Shown here: piece by piece, positions 1 to 6,068 of the stretch
Layout of the letters: every line of letters begins with the position of its first letter
How positions within the stretch are numbered: position 1 is the stretch's first letter
The notes under the pieces: model-generated
What the model saw: the letters and a program-made list of their open reading frames with translations, nothing else
What the model was told of the DNA's origin: nothing
Databases searched by the model: none
Program-made: the position numbers and the translations under genes
Assembly: GCA_002405405.1 (NCBI GenBank)
Contig: DHLT01000258.1
Location: 1 to 6,225 of the forward strand
DNA length: 6,225 nucleotides
Origin: Ignavibacteria bacterium UBA4661
GTDB taxonomy: Bacteria; Bacteroidota; Ignavibacteria; Kapaibacteriales; UBA4661
Direction: 5' to 3'

Positions 1-290
1 CGGAATTGTTTGTTCTTGGTTTTCATATCAGTCCATTTGAGCAAGGAAACATTTTTAACCATGTTTCACTTCGTAAGCGCAAACTGTTGCTCAAAAAAAC
101 ACAGTTAGAAAAGCTGCGTAAACGTACTGAAGAAAAGGGGTACACACTAGTACCACTCGCAGTGTATTTATCAGGAAGTTATGTGAAAATAGAGTTGGGT
201 ATTGCCAAAGGAAAAAAACAGTTTGATAAACGTGCTACAATGAAAGAACGCGACGTAAGTCGTGCCATGCGTCGTGGTGGAGATGAGTAA
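1..290 (+). CDS. smpB: SsrA-binding protein SmpB, 3' part (5' end outside window)
   Basis: SmpB binds tmRNA and brings it to stalled ribosomes for trans-translation in the cytoplasm. The frame is open to the left edge; the first complete codon is GAA at 3-5, and about 95 residues are visible out of a usual 150-160, so roughly the first third is missing. A TTG at 6 is only an internal Leu codon, not the start. Visible family hallmarks are the HISPFEQGN segment, then the RKRKLLL block, EEKGYTLVPL, a beta strand (YVKIELGIAKGKK) and the C-terminal DKR...KERD motif that leads into the basic tail (SRAMRR) known to enter the mRNA channel and decoding centre. The last residues are GGDE. No tmRNA gene is seen in the following 141 nt. 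The identification rests on several conserved blocks in the correct order. The next gene starts 141 nt downstream and appears to be a separate unit. Confidence 0.95.
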   Translation, partial: ELFVLGFHISPFEQGNIFNHVSLRKRKLLLKKTQLEKLRKRTEEKGYTLVPLAVYLSGSYVKIELGIAKGKKQFDKRATMKERDVSRAMRRGGDE

Positions 291-411
291 CCCGGTGTGA
301 TACGATATTGTGATGCGATAGATTCTCGTTGTGTTGCTCTCTCGTACTGCAAGAGTCTTCGTGTATCTAAGGCGCACTATTGGTTATGAGTATAGAGAAT
401 AGTCGTAGTTT

Positions 412-417
412 TATAAT
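412..417 (+). promoter_or_regulatory. Possible -10 box (TATAAT) of the porin gene
   Basis: A perfect TATAAT lies 14 nt upstream of the porin ATG at 432. No convincing -35 hexamer is visible at 16-18 nt spacing. If this is the promoter, transcription would begin around 422-426 and the mRNA would have almost no leader, which fits the absence of a Shine-Dalgarno sequence before this ATG. A TATAAT can occur by chance in this sequence composition, so confidence is low. Confidence 0.3.
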
Positions 418-431
418 GTAAAGACGAAACT

Positions 432-1802
432 ATGCACACATTACAAATACTTGTCTTGATAATGGTTGCTGCTGTATGCTTATCGGTAGCATCGTTATCG
501 GCACAAAAACATCCTTCAACATTTCGTGATTCGATTGATTATGAGCAAGTGAGTGCACATTTTCAATTCACGTCGGTCCTGCAAAAAAGTTCTCCATTTC
601 GTGTTGCCTATAGTGGTCGTAATAGTTTGGAAGCAAATAATCCTATCAGTGCTATGACCGTAACATCAACGATGTTTCTCGGTGCACGGCTCTTTCGCAA
701 CGTAGAGTTGTACTGGAATCCTGAAATTGCTGGCGGCGGTGGCATTAATGGTGTGGTAGGGATTGGTGGTTTTGTGAATGGTGAAGCGGTGCGTGTTGGC
801 GACCCAAAGCCTTCGATTTATACTGCTCGACTTTTTCTACGCACTCATATTGCACTTGACGATTCTCTAGAGCGGTCTGAAGGTGATGCCAATCAGATAG
901 CAGGTTTCTTGCCGCAATCACGCATGACGCTGACTGCCGGGAAAATCAATATGCTTGATATTTTCGACGAGGATGAACAACTTTCTTTTGACCCACGTAT
1001 GCAGTTTATGAACTGGGCTTTAGTAGCTCCGGGAGCATGGGATTTTGCTGCCGATACACGCGGTTACACATACGGTGTAGTTGCGGAATTATACCAACCC
1101 ACATGGCGCTTTAACCTTGGTTGGACAGTCGTACCTGATGATGCCAATGGTGCGATTATTGACGGAAATCTTACAAATGCATATACACTCAATGCTGAGT
1201 TTGTCAAACCACTCCATATTGCTGGTAAGCCTGCGACGATCCACGTTATTGGTTTTTTAAATCGTGCATTGATGGGGAATTATGCCCAAGCTGTTGTTGA
1301 TGCAGCACGTATGGGTATTGTACCGGACATTACGCAACAACGTTCGACTTATCGCACCAAATACGGATTCGCACTGACCTTAGCACAAGAGCTAAGAAAA
1401 TATGTTACCGGCTTTGCTCGTGCAAGCTGGAATAACGGTGCTAACGAAACATGGATGTTTACTGAGATTGATCATTCGCTTGCCCTTGGCGTACAAATGA
1501 GTGGTGCGTGGTGGAAACGTCCTTTTGACGGAGCCGGTATTGCCGCAATTGTCAATGGGCTTTCCGCTGACCACCGACGTTATATTGCATCGGGTGGGGC
1601 AGGATTTATTTTGGGGGATGGACGACTGAATTATGCATCTGAAATGATTCTTGAAATGTACTACAACTTTATGATGGTAAGAGGACTTTTTATTAGTCCG
1701 AATTATCAACTCGCAATGAATCCCGGCTATAATGCTGATCGTACCGGACCCGTTCATTTCTTCGGTTTACGCATTCATGCAGAGTTCGGTGAATCTCGAT
1801 AA
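432..1802 (+). CDS. OprB-family carbohydrate-selective outer-membrane porin
   Basis: Predicted 456-residue outer-membrane beta-barrel that would admit sugars or other small solutes into the periplasm. Residues 1-24 look like a Sec signal peptide: a hydrophobic core (LVLIMVAAVCLSVA) and a likely SLSA/QK cleavage site. The n-region is odd in having His but no Lys or Arg. The rest alternates aromatic and polar residues in barrel-like strands. OprB-like blocks are GKINMLDIF (170-178), FDPRMQFMNWAL (186-197) with GAWDFAADTRGY (201-212), a loop with GLSADHRRY (376-384), GDGRLNY (395-401) and a C-terminal LEMYYN...SPNYQ...NPGYNADRTGP...GLRIHAEF (407-452). Length matches the family. The start is fixed by an in-frame TAA at 414-416 with no other start codon between. 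There is no Shine-Dalgarno sequence. The substrate cannot be told from sequence, and other export-porin families are a lesser alternative. Confidence 0.82.
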   Translation: MHTLQILVLIMVAAVCLSVASLSAQKHPSTFRDSIDYEQVSAHFQFTSVLQKSSPFRVAYSGRNSLEANNPISAMTVTSTMFLGARLFRNVELYWNPEIAGGGGINGVVGIGGFVNGEAVRVGDPKPSIYTARLFLRTHIALDDSLERSEGDANQIAGFLPQSRMTLTAGKINMLDIFDEDEQLSFDPRMQFMNWALVAPGAWDFAADTRGYTYGVVAELYQPTWRFNLGWTVVPDDANGAIIDGNLTNAYTLNAEFVKPLHIAGKPATIHVIGFLNRALMGNYAQAVVDAARMGIVPDITQQRSTYRTKYGFALTLAQELRKYVTGFARASWNNGANETWMFTEIDHSLALGVQMSGAWWKRPFDGAGIAAIVNGLSADHRRYIASGGAGFILGDGRLNYASEMILEMYYNFMMVRGLFISPNYQLAMNPGYNADRTGPVHFFGLRIHAEFGESR

Positions 1803-1968
1803 ATCCGATAAAACGGATCTATGTGCTTATCCGACAAAAAACTTTGAGAATCTTTTTATCGATTACTTGGAATTGTAATTCTTTTTTGCTAATTCCCACA
1901 TAGTAAAACATGTCACAAGCTTGGAACACTCTTTTCTCCGAGCTAAACCACAAAGAATCTCCTTGTAT

Positions 1969-1974
1969 TATAAT
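1969..1974 (+). promoter_or_regulatory. Possible -10 box (TATAAT) for hpf
   Basis: A perfect TATAAT lies 95 nt before the hpf start codon, in the gap after the porin. No good -35 match is seen at the usual spacing. A start of transcription near 1980 would place the 9-bp dyad at 1996-2022 at the 5' end of an hpf leader of about 90 nt. It is supported only by the hexamer and its position. Confidence 0.35.
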
Positions 1975-1995
1975 CAAGAGAACAGATACGCAACC

Positions 1996-2022
1996 ATGTT
2001 CTGCGTACTACAAGCAGAACAT
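1996..2022. promoter_or_regulatory. Perfect 9-bp inverted repeat upstream of hpf
   Basis: ATGTTCTGC (1996-2004) and GCAGAACAT (2014-2022) are exact reverse complements separated by 9 nt. The centre of symmetry is about 60 nt before the hpf ATG and about 35 nt after the TATAAT at 1969. No run of T follows directly, so it is a poor intrinsic terminator. It could be an operator for a dimeric regulator just downstream of the promoter, or a leader-RNA hairpin. Symmetry and position are seen in the sequence; function is inferred. Confidence 0.5.
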
Positions 2023-2057
2023 ATTCTTCAATTCACTTCTTTGTAGTTCTTCGTTTT

Positions 2058-2063
2058 GAGGAG
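2058..2063 (+). promoter_or_regulatory. Strong Shine-Dalgarno sequence of hpf
   Basis: GAGGAG lies 6 nt before the ATG at 2070. It is the best ribosome binding site in the window and fixes the hpf start. It contrasts with the porin, which has none. Confidence 0.8.
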
Positions 2064-2069
2064 TTTGTT

Positions 2070-2444
2070 ATGAAACTCAAAATCACTGCACGCCACTTTA
2101 CTGCACGGCAAACCCTGCGTGAAGAGGCAAAATTGGCCGCCGAGAAAATTGGGAAATTCAATGATCGCATCGTCAGTTGCGAGATTATTTTTTCCAATGA
2201 AAAAAATACTGAGCCGGTTCATTCGGCTGAAATTATTGTTCATGTTGATCATACAACCCTAGTCGTCAAAGAAGAAGGAGCAGATTTTTCAAAATACTTA
2301 CAATATGCCACAGAGAAAGTGATTCGGCAACTTCGAAAAGTTAAAACAAAAGCAGAAACAAGTACAGTACGTGCAAAAAGAACGACTGCTCGTGCCAAAC
2401 GAGCACTTGTAGCAGTCGAAGATGATGGTGATGACGAAGAATAA
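2070..2444 (+). CDS. hpf: Short ribosome hibernation factor (HPF/RaiA, S30AE family)
   Basis: 124-residue cytoplasmic protein of the family that binds the 30S decoding region and silences ribosomes in stationary phase or starvation. Residues 1-95 form the S30AE fold: strand KLKITARHF, a helix (LREEAKLAAEKIGKF), ND-RIVSCEIIFSNEK, strand SAEIIVHV, TTLVVKEEGADF and the final helix YLQYATEKVIRQLRKVKTK. The long-form C-terminal dimerisation domain is absent; the protein ends in a basic stretch (to about residue 111) with two RAKR motifs, followed by an acidic tail (EDDGDDEE, 117-124). The start is supported by GAGGAG 6 nt upstream. hprK follows, as is common for hpf genes in Gram-negative genomes. 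The choice between the names hpf and raiA cannot be settled from sequence alone. Confidence 0.9.
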   Translation: MKLKITARHFTARQTLREEAKLAAEKIGKFNDRIVSCEIIFSNEKNTEPVHSAEIIVHVDHTTLVVKEEGADFSKYLQYATEKVIRQLRKVKTKAETSTVRAKRTTARAKRALVAVEDDGDDEE

Positions 2445-2486
2445 ATAGTTCTCACACTCTGCTTCTTCTCTTTTTTGTAATGATGT

Positions 2487-2544
2487 ACAGCCGCCTTACT
2501 AGCACTTCGACTCATGTTCGCAGGTTGTGTCGTAAGGCGGTTGT
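2487..2544 (+). terminator. Long inverted repeat between hpf and hprK: possible terminator or attenuator
   Basis: ACAGCCGCCTTAC (2487-2499) pairs with GTAAGGCGGTTGT (2532-2544) over 13 positions, with a single G-T(U) pair and a 32-nt loop that may form a small inner helix (CGA 2508-2510 with TCG 2518-2520). T-rich sequence follows (TATTTTATG, then a TTTTTT run at 2561-2566), but not a clean U tract right after the stem. It starts 43 nt after the hpf stop and ends 53 nt before the preferred hprK start. It could end most hpf transcripts and let a fraction continue into hprK, or it could be a processing or stability hairpin. Pairing is seen directly; the role is inferred. Confidence 0.5.
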
Positions 2545-2596
2545 TATTTTATGTCGTAGGTTTTTTCTTGTTATTCCTCTTTCGTGTGGGTATTCT

Positions 2597-3625
2597 ATGC
2601 GCAATTTCAGTCATCTAAAGCCGATAGTACCGGATTCTATTCCGGTTCGTTCACTTTTGAATAAAGATCTACGACCTATCGGTTTGGAGCAAGTCAATGC
2701 TGAGGTCGGATTAAATAATTCCATTACTGACCCACATTTGCATCGTCCTCAGCTTGCGCTTGCCGGTTATGTAGAGCTTTTTACATTTCATCGTGTGCAA
2801 GTATTCGGCAATACAGAAATTTATTATTTGCGCACCTTAGAGCCACAAGAGCGTGTACGAGCTTTTGAGCGTATTGCAGAGTTTGCAATACCCGTCATTA
2901 TTCTTACCAATAGCCATGAACTTGATGCAGAAATGATTGCCTTTGCTACGGCACGCGGTATTGCCGTATTGCGTACAGCTGAAGAAACAACAATGGTAAT
3001 GCACTACCTATCGGAATTTCTTGCTAATCAATTTGCACCCCAAGTAACAGTTCATGCCTCCTTTGTCGATGTCTATGGTGTCGGTATTATGTTCTTAGGA
3101 CGAAGCGGTATCGGTAAAAGCGAAATTGCTCTTGATCTTGTGGAGCGTGGTCATCGGCTTGTTGCTGATGATGTGGTGATTCTGACACGCAAACGAGAGG
3201 ATATCATTATTGGCACAGGAACGAGTATTGCGCAGCATTTTATGGAAATACGAGGTTTGGGTTTGATAGATGTACGACACATGTTTGGTGTACGGGCGGT
3301 ACGATATCAAAAGCGATTAGAAATTATTGTTGAAGTCGAAGAGTGGGATAGTACACAAGAGTACACGCGTACAGGTCTTGATATGGAGTTTGCTACTATC
3401 CTTGGTGTTGAAATTATGTTTGTGCGTTTACCGATCTTTCCGGGAAAAAATGTTACGGTTATCGCAGAAGTCATTGCCCTGCATTATCTCTCAAGAATGT
3501 ATGGATATGATGCTTCACAGGCATTTGCACAACGTTTAGATGCAGAAATTAAACGTAAATCGCAACAACCGCCCGGCACACAAAATCTTCGTAATCTTCC
3601 GATGTTTGGTAATGATACGGAGTGA
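2597..3625 (+). CDS. hprK: HPr kinase/phosphorylase (HprK)
   Basis: Bifunctional cytoplasmic enzyme that phosphorylates HPr on its regulatory serine and removes the phosphate again, linking ATP, Pi and glycolytic state to carbon control. From ATG 2597 it has 342 residues. The N-terminal domain starts at about SIPVRSLL and includes HRPQLALAGY. The kinase core shows VHASFVDVYGVG with the conserved His (153), Walker A GRSGIGKS (168-175), ERGHRLVADD (183-192) with two acidic residues, the signature MEIRGLGLIDV (216-226) and the C-terminal PGKN loop (282-285). All key residues appear present. The frame is open from an ATG at 2480 (381 residues), but that extension has no family similarity, no ribosome binding site, and lies over the inverted repeat, so 2597 is preferred. 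The ribosome site at 2597 is weak (GTGGG). The cyclase follows after 22 nt. Confidence 0.93.
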   Translation: MRNFSHLKPIVPDSIPVRSLLNKDLRPIGLEQVNAEVGLNNSITDPHLHRPQLALAGYVELFTFHRVQVFGNTEIYYLRTLEPQERVRAFERIAEFAIPVIILTNSHELDAEMIAFATARGIAVLRTAEETTMVMHYLSEFLANQFAPQVTVHASFVDVYGVGIMFLGRSGIGKSEIALDLVERGHRLVADDVVILTRKREDIIIGTGTSIAQHFMEIRGLGLIDVRHMFGVRAVRYQKRLEIIVEVEEWDSTQEYTRTGLDMEFATILGVEIMFVRLPIFPGKNVTVIAEVIALHYLSRMYGYDASQAFAQRLDAEIKRKSQQPPGTQNLRNLPMFGNDTE

Positions 3626-3641
3626 TAAAAAGATACGGAGT
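3614..3641 (+). repeat. 10-bp direct repeat at the hprK-cyclase junction
   Basis: GATACGGAGT occurs at 3614-3623 and again at 3632-3641, an 18-nt period. The first copy overlaps the hprK stop codon; the second carries the cyclase Shine-Dalgarno sequence. It looks like a small local duplication that copied a purine-rich ribosome binding motif. Confidence 0.7.
3636..3640 (+). promoter_or_regulatory. Shine-Dalgarno sequence that decides the cyclase start
   Basis: CGGAG lies 7 nt before the ATG at 3648. The alternative ATGs in the same frame at 3540 and 3612 lie within hprK and have no such site, so this supports 3648. Confidence 0.6.
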
Positions 3642-3647
3642 AATGGA

Positions 3648-6068
3648 ATGATAAAACTATGGTTGATACTGTTGAGTTGTATTGCATGGTATGTAGGGAG
3701 TTGTGTATCGTTATATGGACAACAATCCGCTGTGATAGATTCTCTGAAAAATATCGTGCGAATTAAACAGGAGCAATCACGCATCGATACCCAGTATATT
3801 CACACCCTACAAAAACTTGTTATCGAGTATTCAGGTGTTGATCCGGCGATTGCTATAAAATATGGCCATAGTGCAATTGCATACAGCCGTCTTCTGAAAT
3901 ACCGCGGTGCGCTCCCATCCATTTATCGTAGTCTTGCGATTCTCCACCGCAACCAAAACAAAAAAGATTCTTCTGAGTGGTACCTGCGGAACGCATTATC
4001 AATAGCTGAAGAATTGAATGATCGACCGATGCAAAGTGCAATCTATCTCACGATTGCTAACGGGCTTATCAATGCAAATCAAAATGACAGTGCACTGCGT
4101 TGTTTAGATAAAGCAGAAATACTCAGCAATAAAACAGCTCTTATTGATCAAGGCAATATTCTGTTTACCAAGGGCAGAGCTTGGCAGAATAAACAGCGAT
4201 TTGTGGAAGCAGCAGGGTATTATAGCATTGCCGAAAAGTATTTCCTTGATGCTCAGTACACTTCGGGTCTTGTGCTGGTATATACAAATATGGGAATAGT
4301 ATATCGTATTCAACGACAAGCAGATCTTGCTATTGCCAGTTACCATAAAGCATTGTTCTTACAAAGAAAATTATCAGCATCACCTATTCAAAAAGCACGT
4401 ACCCTTAACAATATCGGCGTAGTGTATCTACTCAATCTTCGTAATCTTGACTCTGCTGCAATGTATCTGAATGAATCGTTAAACTTGCGTGAAAAGGTGG
4501 ATGATAAATTAGGATTGACGCAAACGCACAATAATTTGGCGTTGCTATATGAACAGAAAAATGATATGGCGAAGGCAGAATATCATGCACGTCAATCATT
4601 AACAATAGCTCAACAACTTGGTAACGCTACTGAGATTTTACGATCTGCGATGAACCTCTCGGAAATTCTCACCAAGCAGGGTAAAGCTACTGATGCTTTA
4701 CAAATGATTACAGCGCTGGTTGGTATTGATATAACGCAAGCTAGTACTGGCAGTTTACGTGAAAAATTTACACCTCATTATGATGGACTGCGTGTTTTAG
4801 CGACAGTATTTGACTCGCTAGGTCACTTTAAGAGTGCATATCGAGTGATGCAGATATATAAAGATATGACGGATACAATACTCTCAAAAGAATCAAATGC
4901 AAAGTTGTTAGAACTTCGTGAACAGTTTGAATCAGAAAAAAAAAAGCGGCAAATTCTGAGTTTAGAAAAAGAAGCAAAATTGAAAGAGTTGGAAATACTT
5001 CGACAAAATGCACTTAAAGTTCAGCAAGAGCAGGCTATAGAACTCCTGAAAACAAAAGAGCGAGTACAAGAATTGTCATTACAAGAGCAGAAGCAAGAGA
5101 TTCAAAATCAAAAACTCTTGCAGGAACAGAATACCCAGTCTATTCGACTACTTGAGCAAGACAAGTCGATTCAAGCACTGAATATTGAAGCACAACGTCG
5201 TTTAGCATACGGTCTAGGTATAATTGTTGTTTTAATTGCAGGTGGGAGCTTTTGGCTTTTTTTCTTGTATCGTAAAAAAGTAGAAGCGAATGGCGAGATA
5301 TTGCGGCAGCAAGATGTGCTTGAAACACAAGCTCGTGCCATCGAACTTGCAAACACAGAATTGATAGAAATGAATGAAATTATTAGAGAAGAGCGTAAAC
5401 AAATTGAGTTGGTGAATCAGATGTTGGATGCTGAGCAAGAACGTTCTAATGCTCTCTTGCTGAATGTCTTGCCTGCAACAATTGCAGAACGCCTTAAAAA
5501 TGGTGAGCAAACTATAGCCGATCGTTATGAATCCGTAACGATTCTTTTTGCAGATATAGCAGGTTTTACGGTGCTTTCCTCACAAACTTCACCGGAAGAA
5601 GTAGTTTCTGTGCTTGACAAAATTTTCTCAGAGTTTGACGGTTTAGCAGATAAATATGGTGTAGAAAAAATTAAAACTATTGGTGATTGTTATATGGTCG
5701 TTGGCGGGGTACCAAATCCTATGGTAGATCACACAACGACAATTGTTCGCTTAGCTACTGAGATGTTAGCTGTACTGAATGCTATGCGCGATAAAACATT
5801 ATCTTCATTGGGAATGCGAATCGGTATTCATCGGGGTGAAGTCGTAGCGGGAGTTATTGGTAGAAAGAAATTTACCTATGATTTATGGGGTGATGCTGTA
5901 AATACTGCAAGCCGTATGGAAAGTCATGGTGTCATCGGCGCAATTCATGTCAGTCAAGCTGTTGTCGATCATCTTCATGATACAACATTCCGCTGTATCC
6001 CACGAGGGATAATCGAGGTTAAGGGGAAAGGAAATATGTTCACCTACTTTATAGAGTCAGCACTATAA
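3648..6068 (+). CDS. Class III adenylate cyclase with periplasmic TPR sensor region
   Basis: Predicted 806-residue inner-membrane enzyme making cAMP from ATP. In order: signal peptide or N-terminal anchor (1-24), six or seven TPR-like helical repeats (about 92-357) with further helical sequence to 415, a Gln/Glu/Lys-rich coiled coil (416-518), a transmembrane helix (519-541), a second coiled coil, the pre-cyclase element LLLNVLPATIAERLK (603-617) and the catalytic domain (626-803). Metal-binding Asp are D636 (FADIAGFT) and D680 (TIGD). K676 and D745 (YDLWGD) are the adenine-selecting pair, and N752 and R756 (VNTASR) the transition-state residues. All are present, so the enzyme should be active as a homodimer on ATP rather than GTP. 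Topology puts the TPRs in the periplasm and the cyclase in the cytoplasm. The start at 3648 is chosen for its Shine-Dalgarno sequence and signal peptide; 3612 is the main alternative. It probably shares a transcript with hprK. The ligand is unknown. Confidence 0.92.
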   Translation: MIKLWLILLSCIAWYVGSCVSLYGQQSAVIDSLKNIVRIKQEQSRIDTQYIHTLQKLVIEYSGVDPAIAIKYGHSAIAYSRLLKYRGALPSIYRSLAILHRNQNKKDSSEWYLRNALSIAEELNDRPMQSAIYLTIANGLINANQNDSALRCLDKAEILSNKTALIDQGNILFTKGRAWQNKQRFVEAAGYYSIAEKYFLDAQYTSGLVLVYTNMGIVYRIQRQADLAIASYHKALFLQRKLSASPIQKARTLNNIGVVYLLNLRNLDSAAMYLNESLNLREKVDDKLGLTQTHNNLALLYEQKNDMAKAEYHARQSLTIAQQLGNATEILRSAMNLSEILTKQGKATDALQMITALVGIDITQASTGSLREKFTPHYDGLRVLATVFDSLGHFKSAYRVMQIYKDMTDTILSKESNAKLLELREQFESEKKKRQILSLEKEAKLKELEILRQNALKVQQEQAIELLKTKERVQELSLQEQKQEIQNQKLLQEQNTQSIRLLEQDKSIQALNIEAQRRLAYGLGIIVVLIAGGSFWLFFLYRKKVEANGEILRQQDVLETQARAIELANTELIEMNEIIREERKQIELVNQMLDAEQERSNALLLNVLPATIAERLKNGEQTIADRYESVTILFADIAGFTVLSSQTSPEEVVSVLDKIFSEFDGLADKYGVEKIKTIGDCYMVVGGVPNPMVDHTTTIVRLATEMLAVLNAMRDKTLSSLGMRIGIHRGEVVAGVIGRKKFTYDLWGDAVNTASRMESHGVIGAIHVSQAVVDHLHDTTFRCIPRGIIEVKGKGNMFTYFIESAL
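4936..4945 (+). other. A10 homopolymer containing an in-phase A AAA AAG heptamer
   Basis: Ten consecutive A followed by G lie in the cyclase gene, in the first coiled-coil region, read as GAA AAA AAA AAG. This includes the A AAA AAG slippery heptamer in the phase used for -1 frameshifting in dnaX-type genes. Slippage in either direction reaches a stop within about 25 codons and would give a product lacking the membrane helix and cyclase domain. The tract is seen directly; any slippage is inference. Confidence 0.4.

Noticed and set aside
291..431. Gap after smpB examined for tmRNA, tRNA or a terminator
   Set aside because: No cloverleaf, no tmRNA-like ends and no convincing hairpin with a T run were found; the gap is also too short for tmRNA.
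1392..1757. 121-codon open frame on the - strand inside the porin gene
   Set aside because: It lies wholly within a well-supported porin gene, has no recognisable domain, and its composition reflects the complement of the porin codons.
1803..1833. Small hairpins after the porin stop: ATCCG (1803-1807) with CGGAT (1814-1818), and the same CGGAT with ATCCG (1829-1833)
   Set aside because: The stems are only 5 bp and mutually exclusive, and no T run follows on the + strand. Too weak to call a terminator or a switch.
1869..1896. GGAATT...AATTCC pairing around a TTTTTT run
   Set aside because: Only 6 A/T-rich pairs with the T run inside the loop; probably chance in an A/T-rich gap.
3648..3710. 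Possible lipoprotein signal (VGSC, Cys19) at the cyclase N-terminus
   Set aside because: The residues before the Cys (WYVGSC) fit a lipobox poorly, and a normal cleavage site near SLYG/QQ is as good. Lipidation is not supported.
5232..5510. 92-codon open frame on the - strand under the cyclase linker
   Set aside because: A shadow of the coiled-coil and TM coding region, with no ribosome site and no family resemblance.
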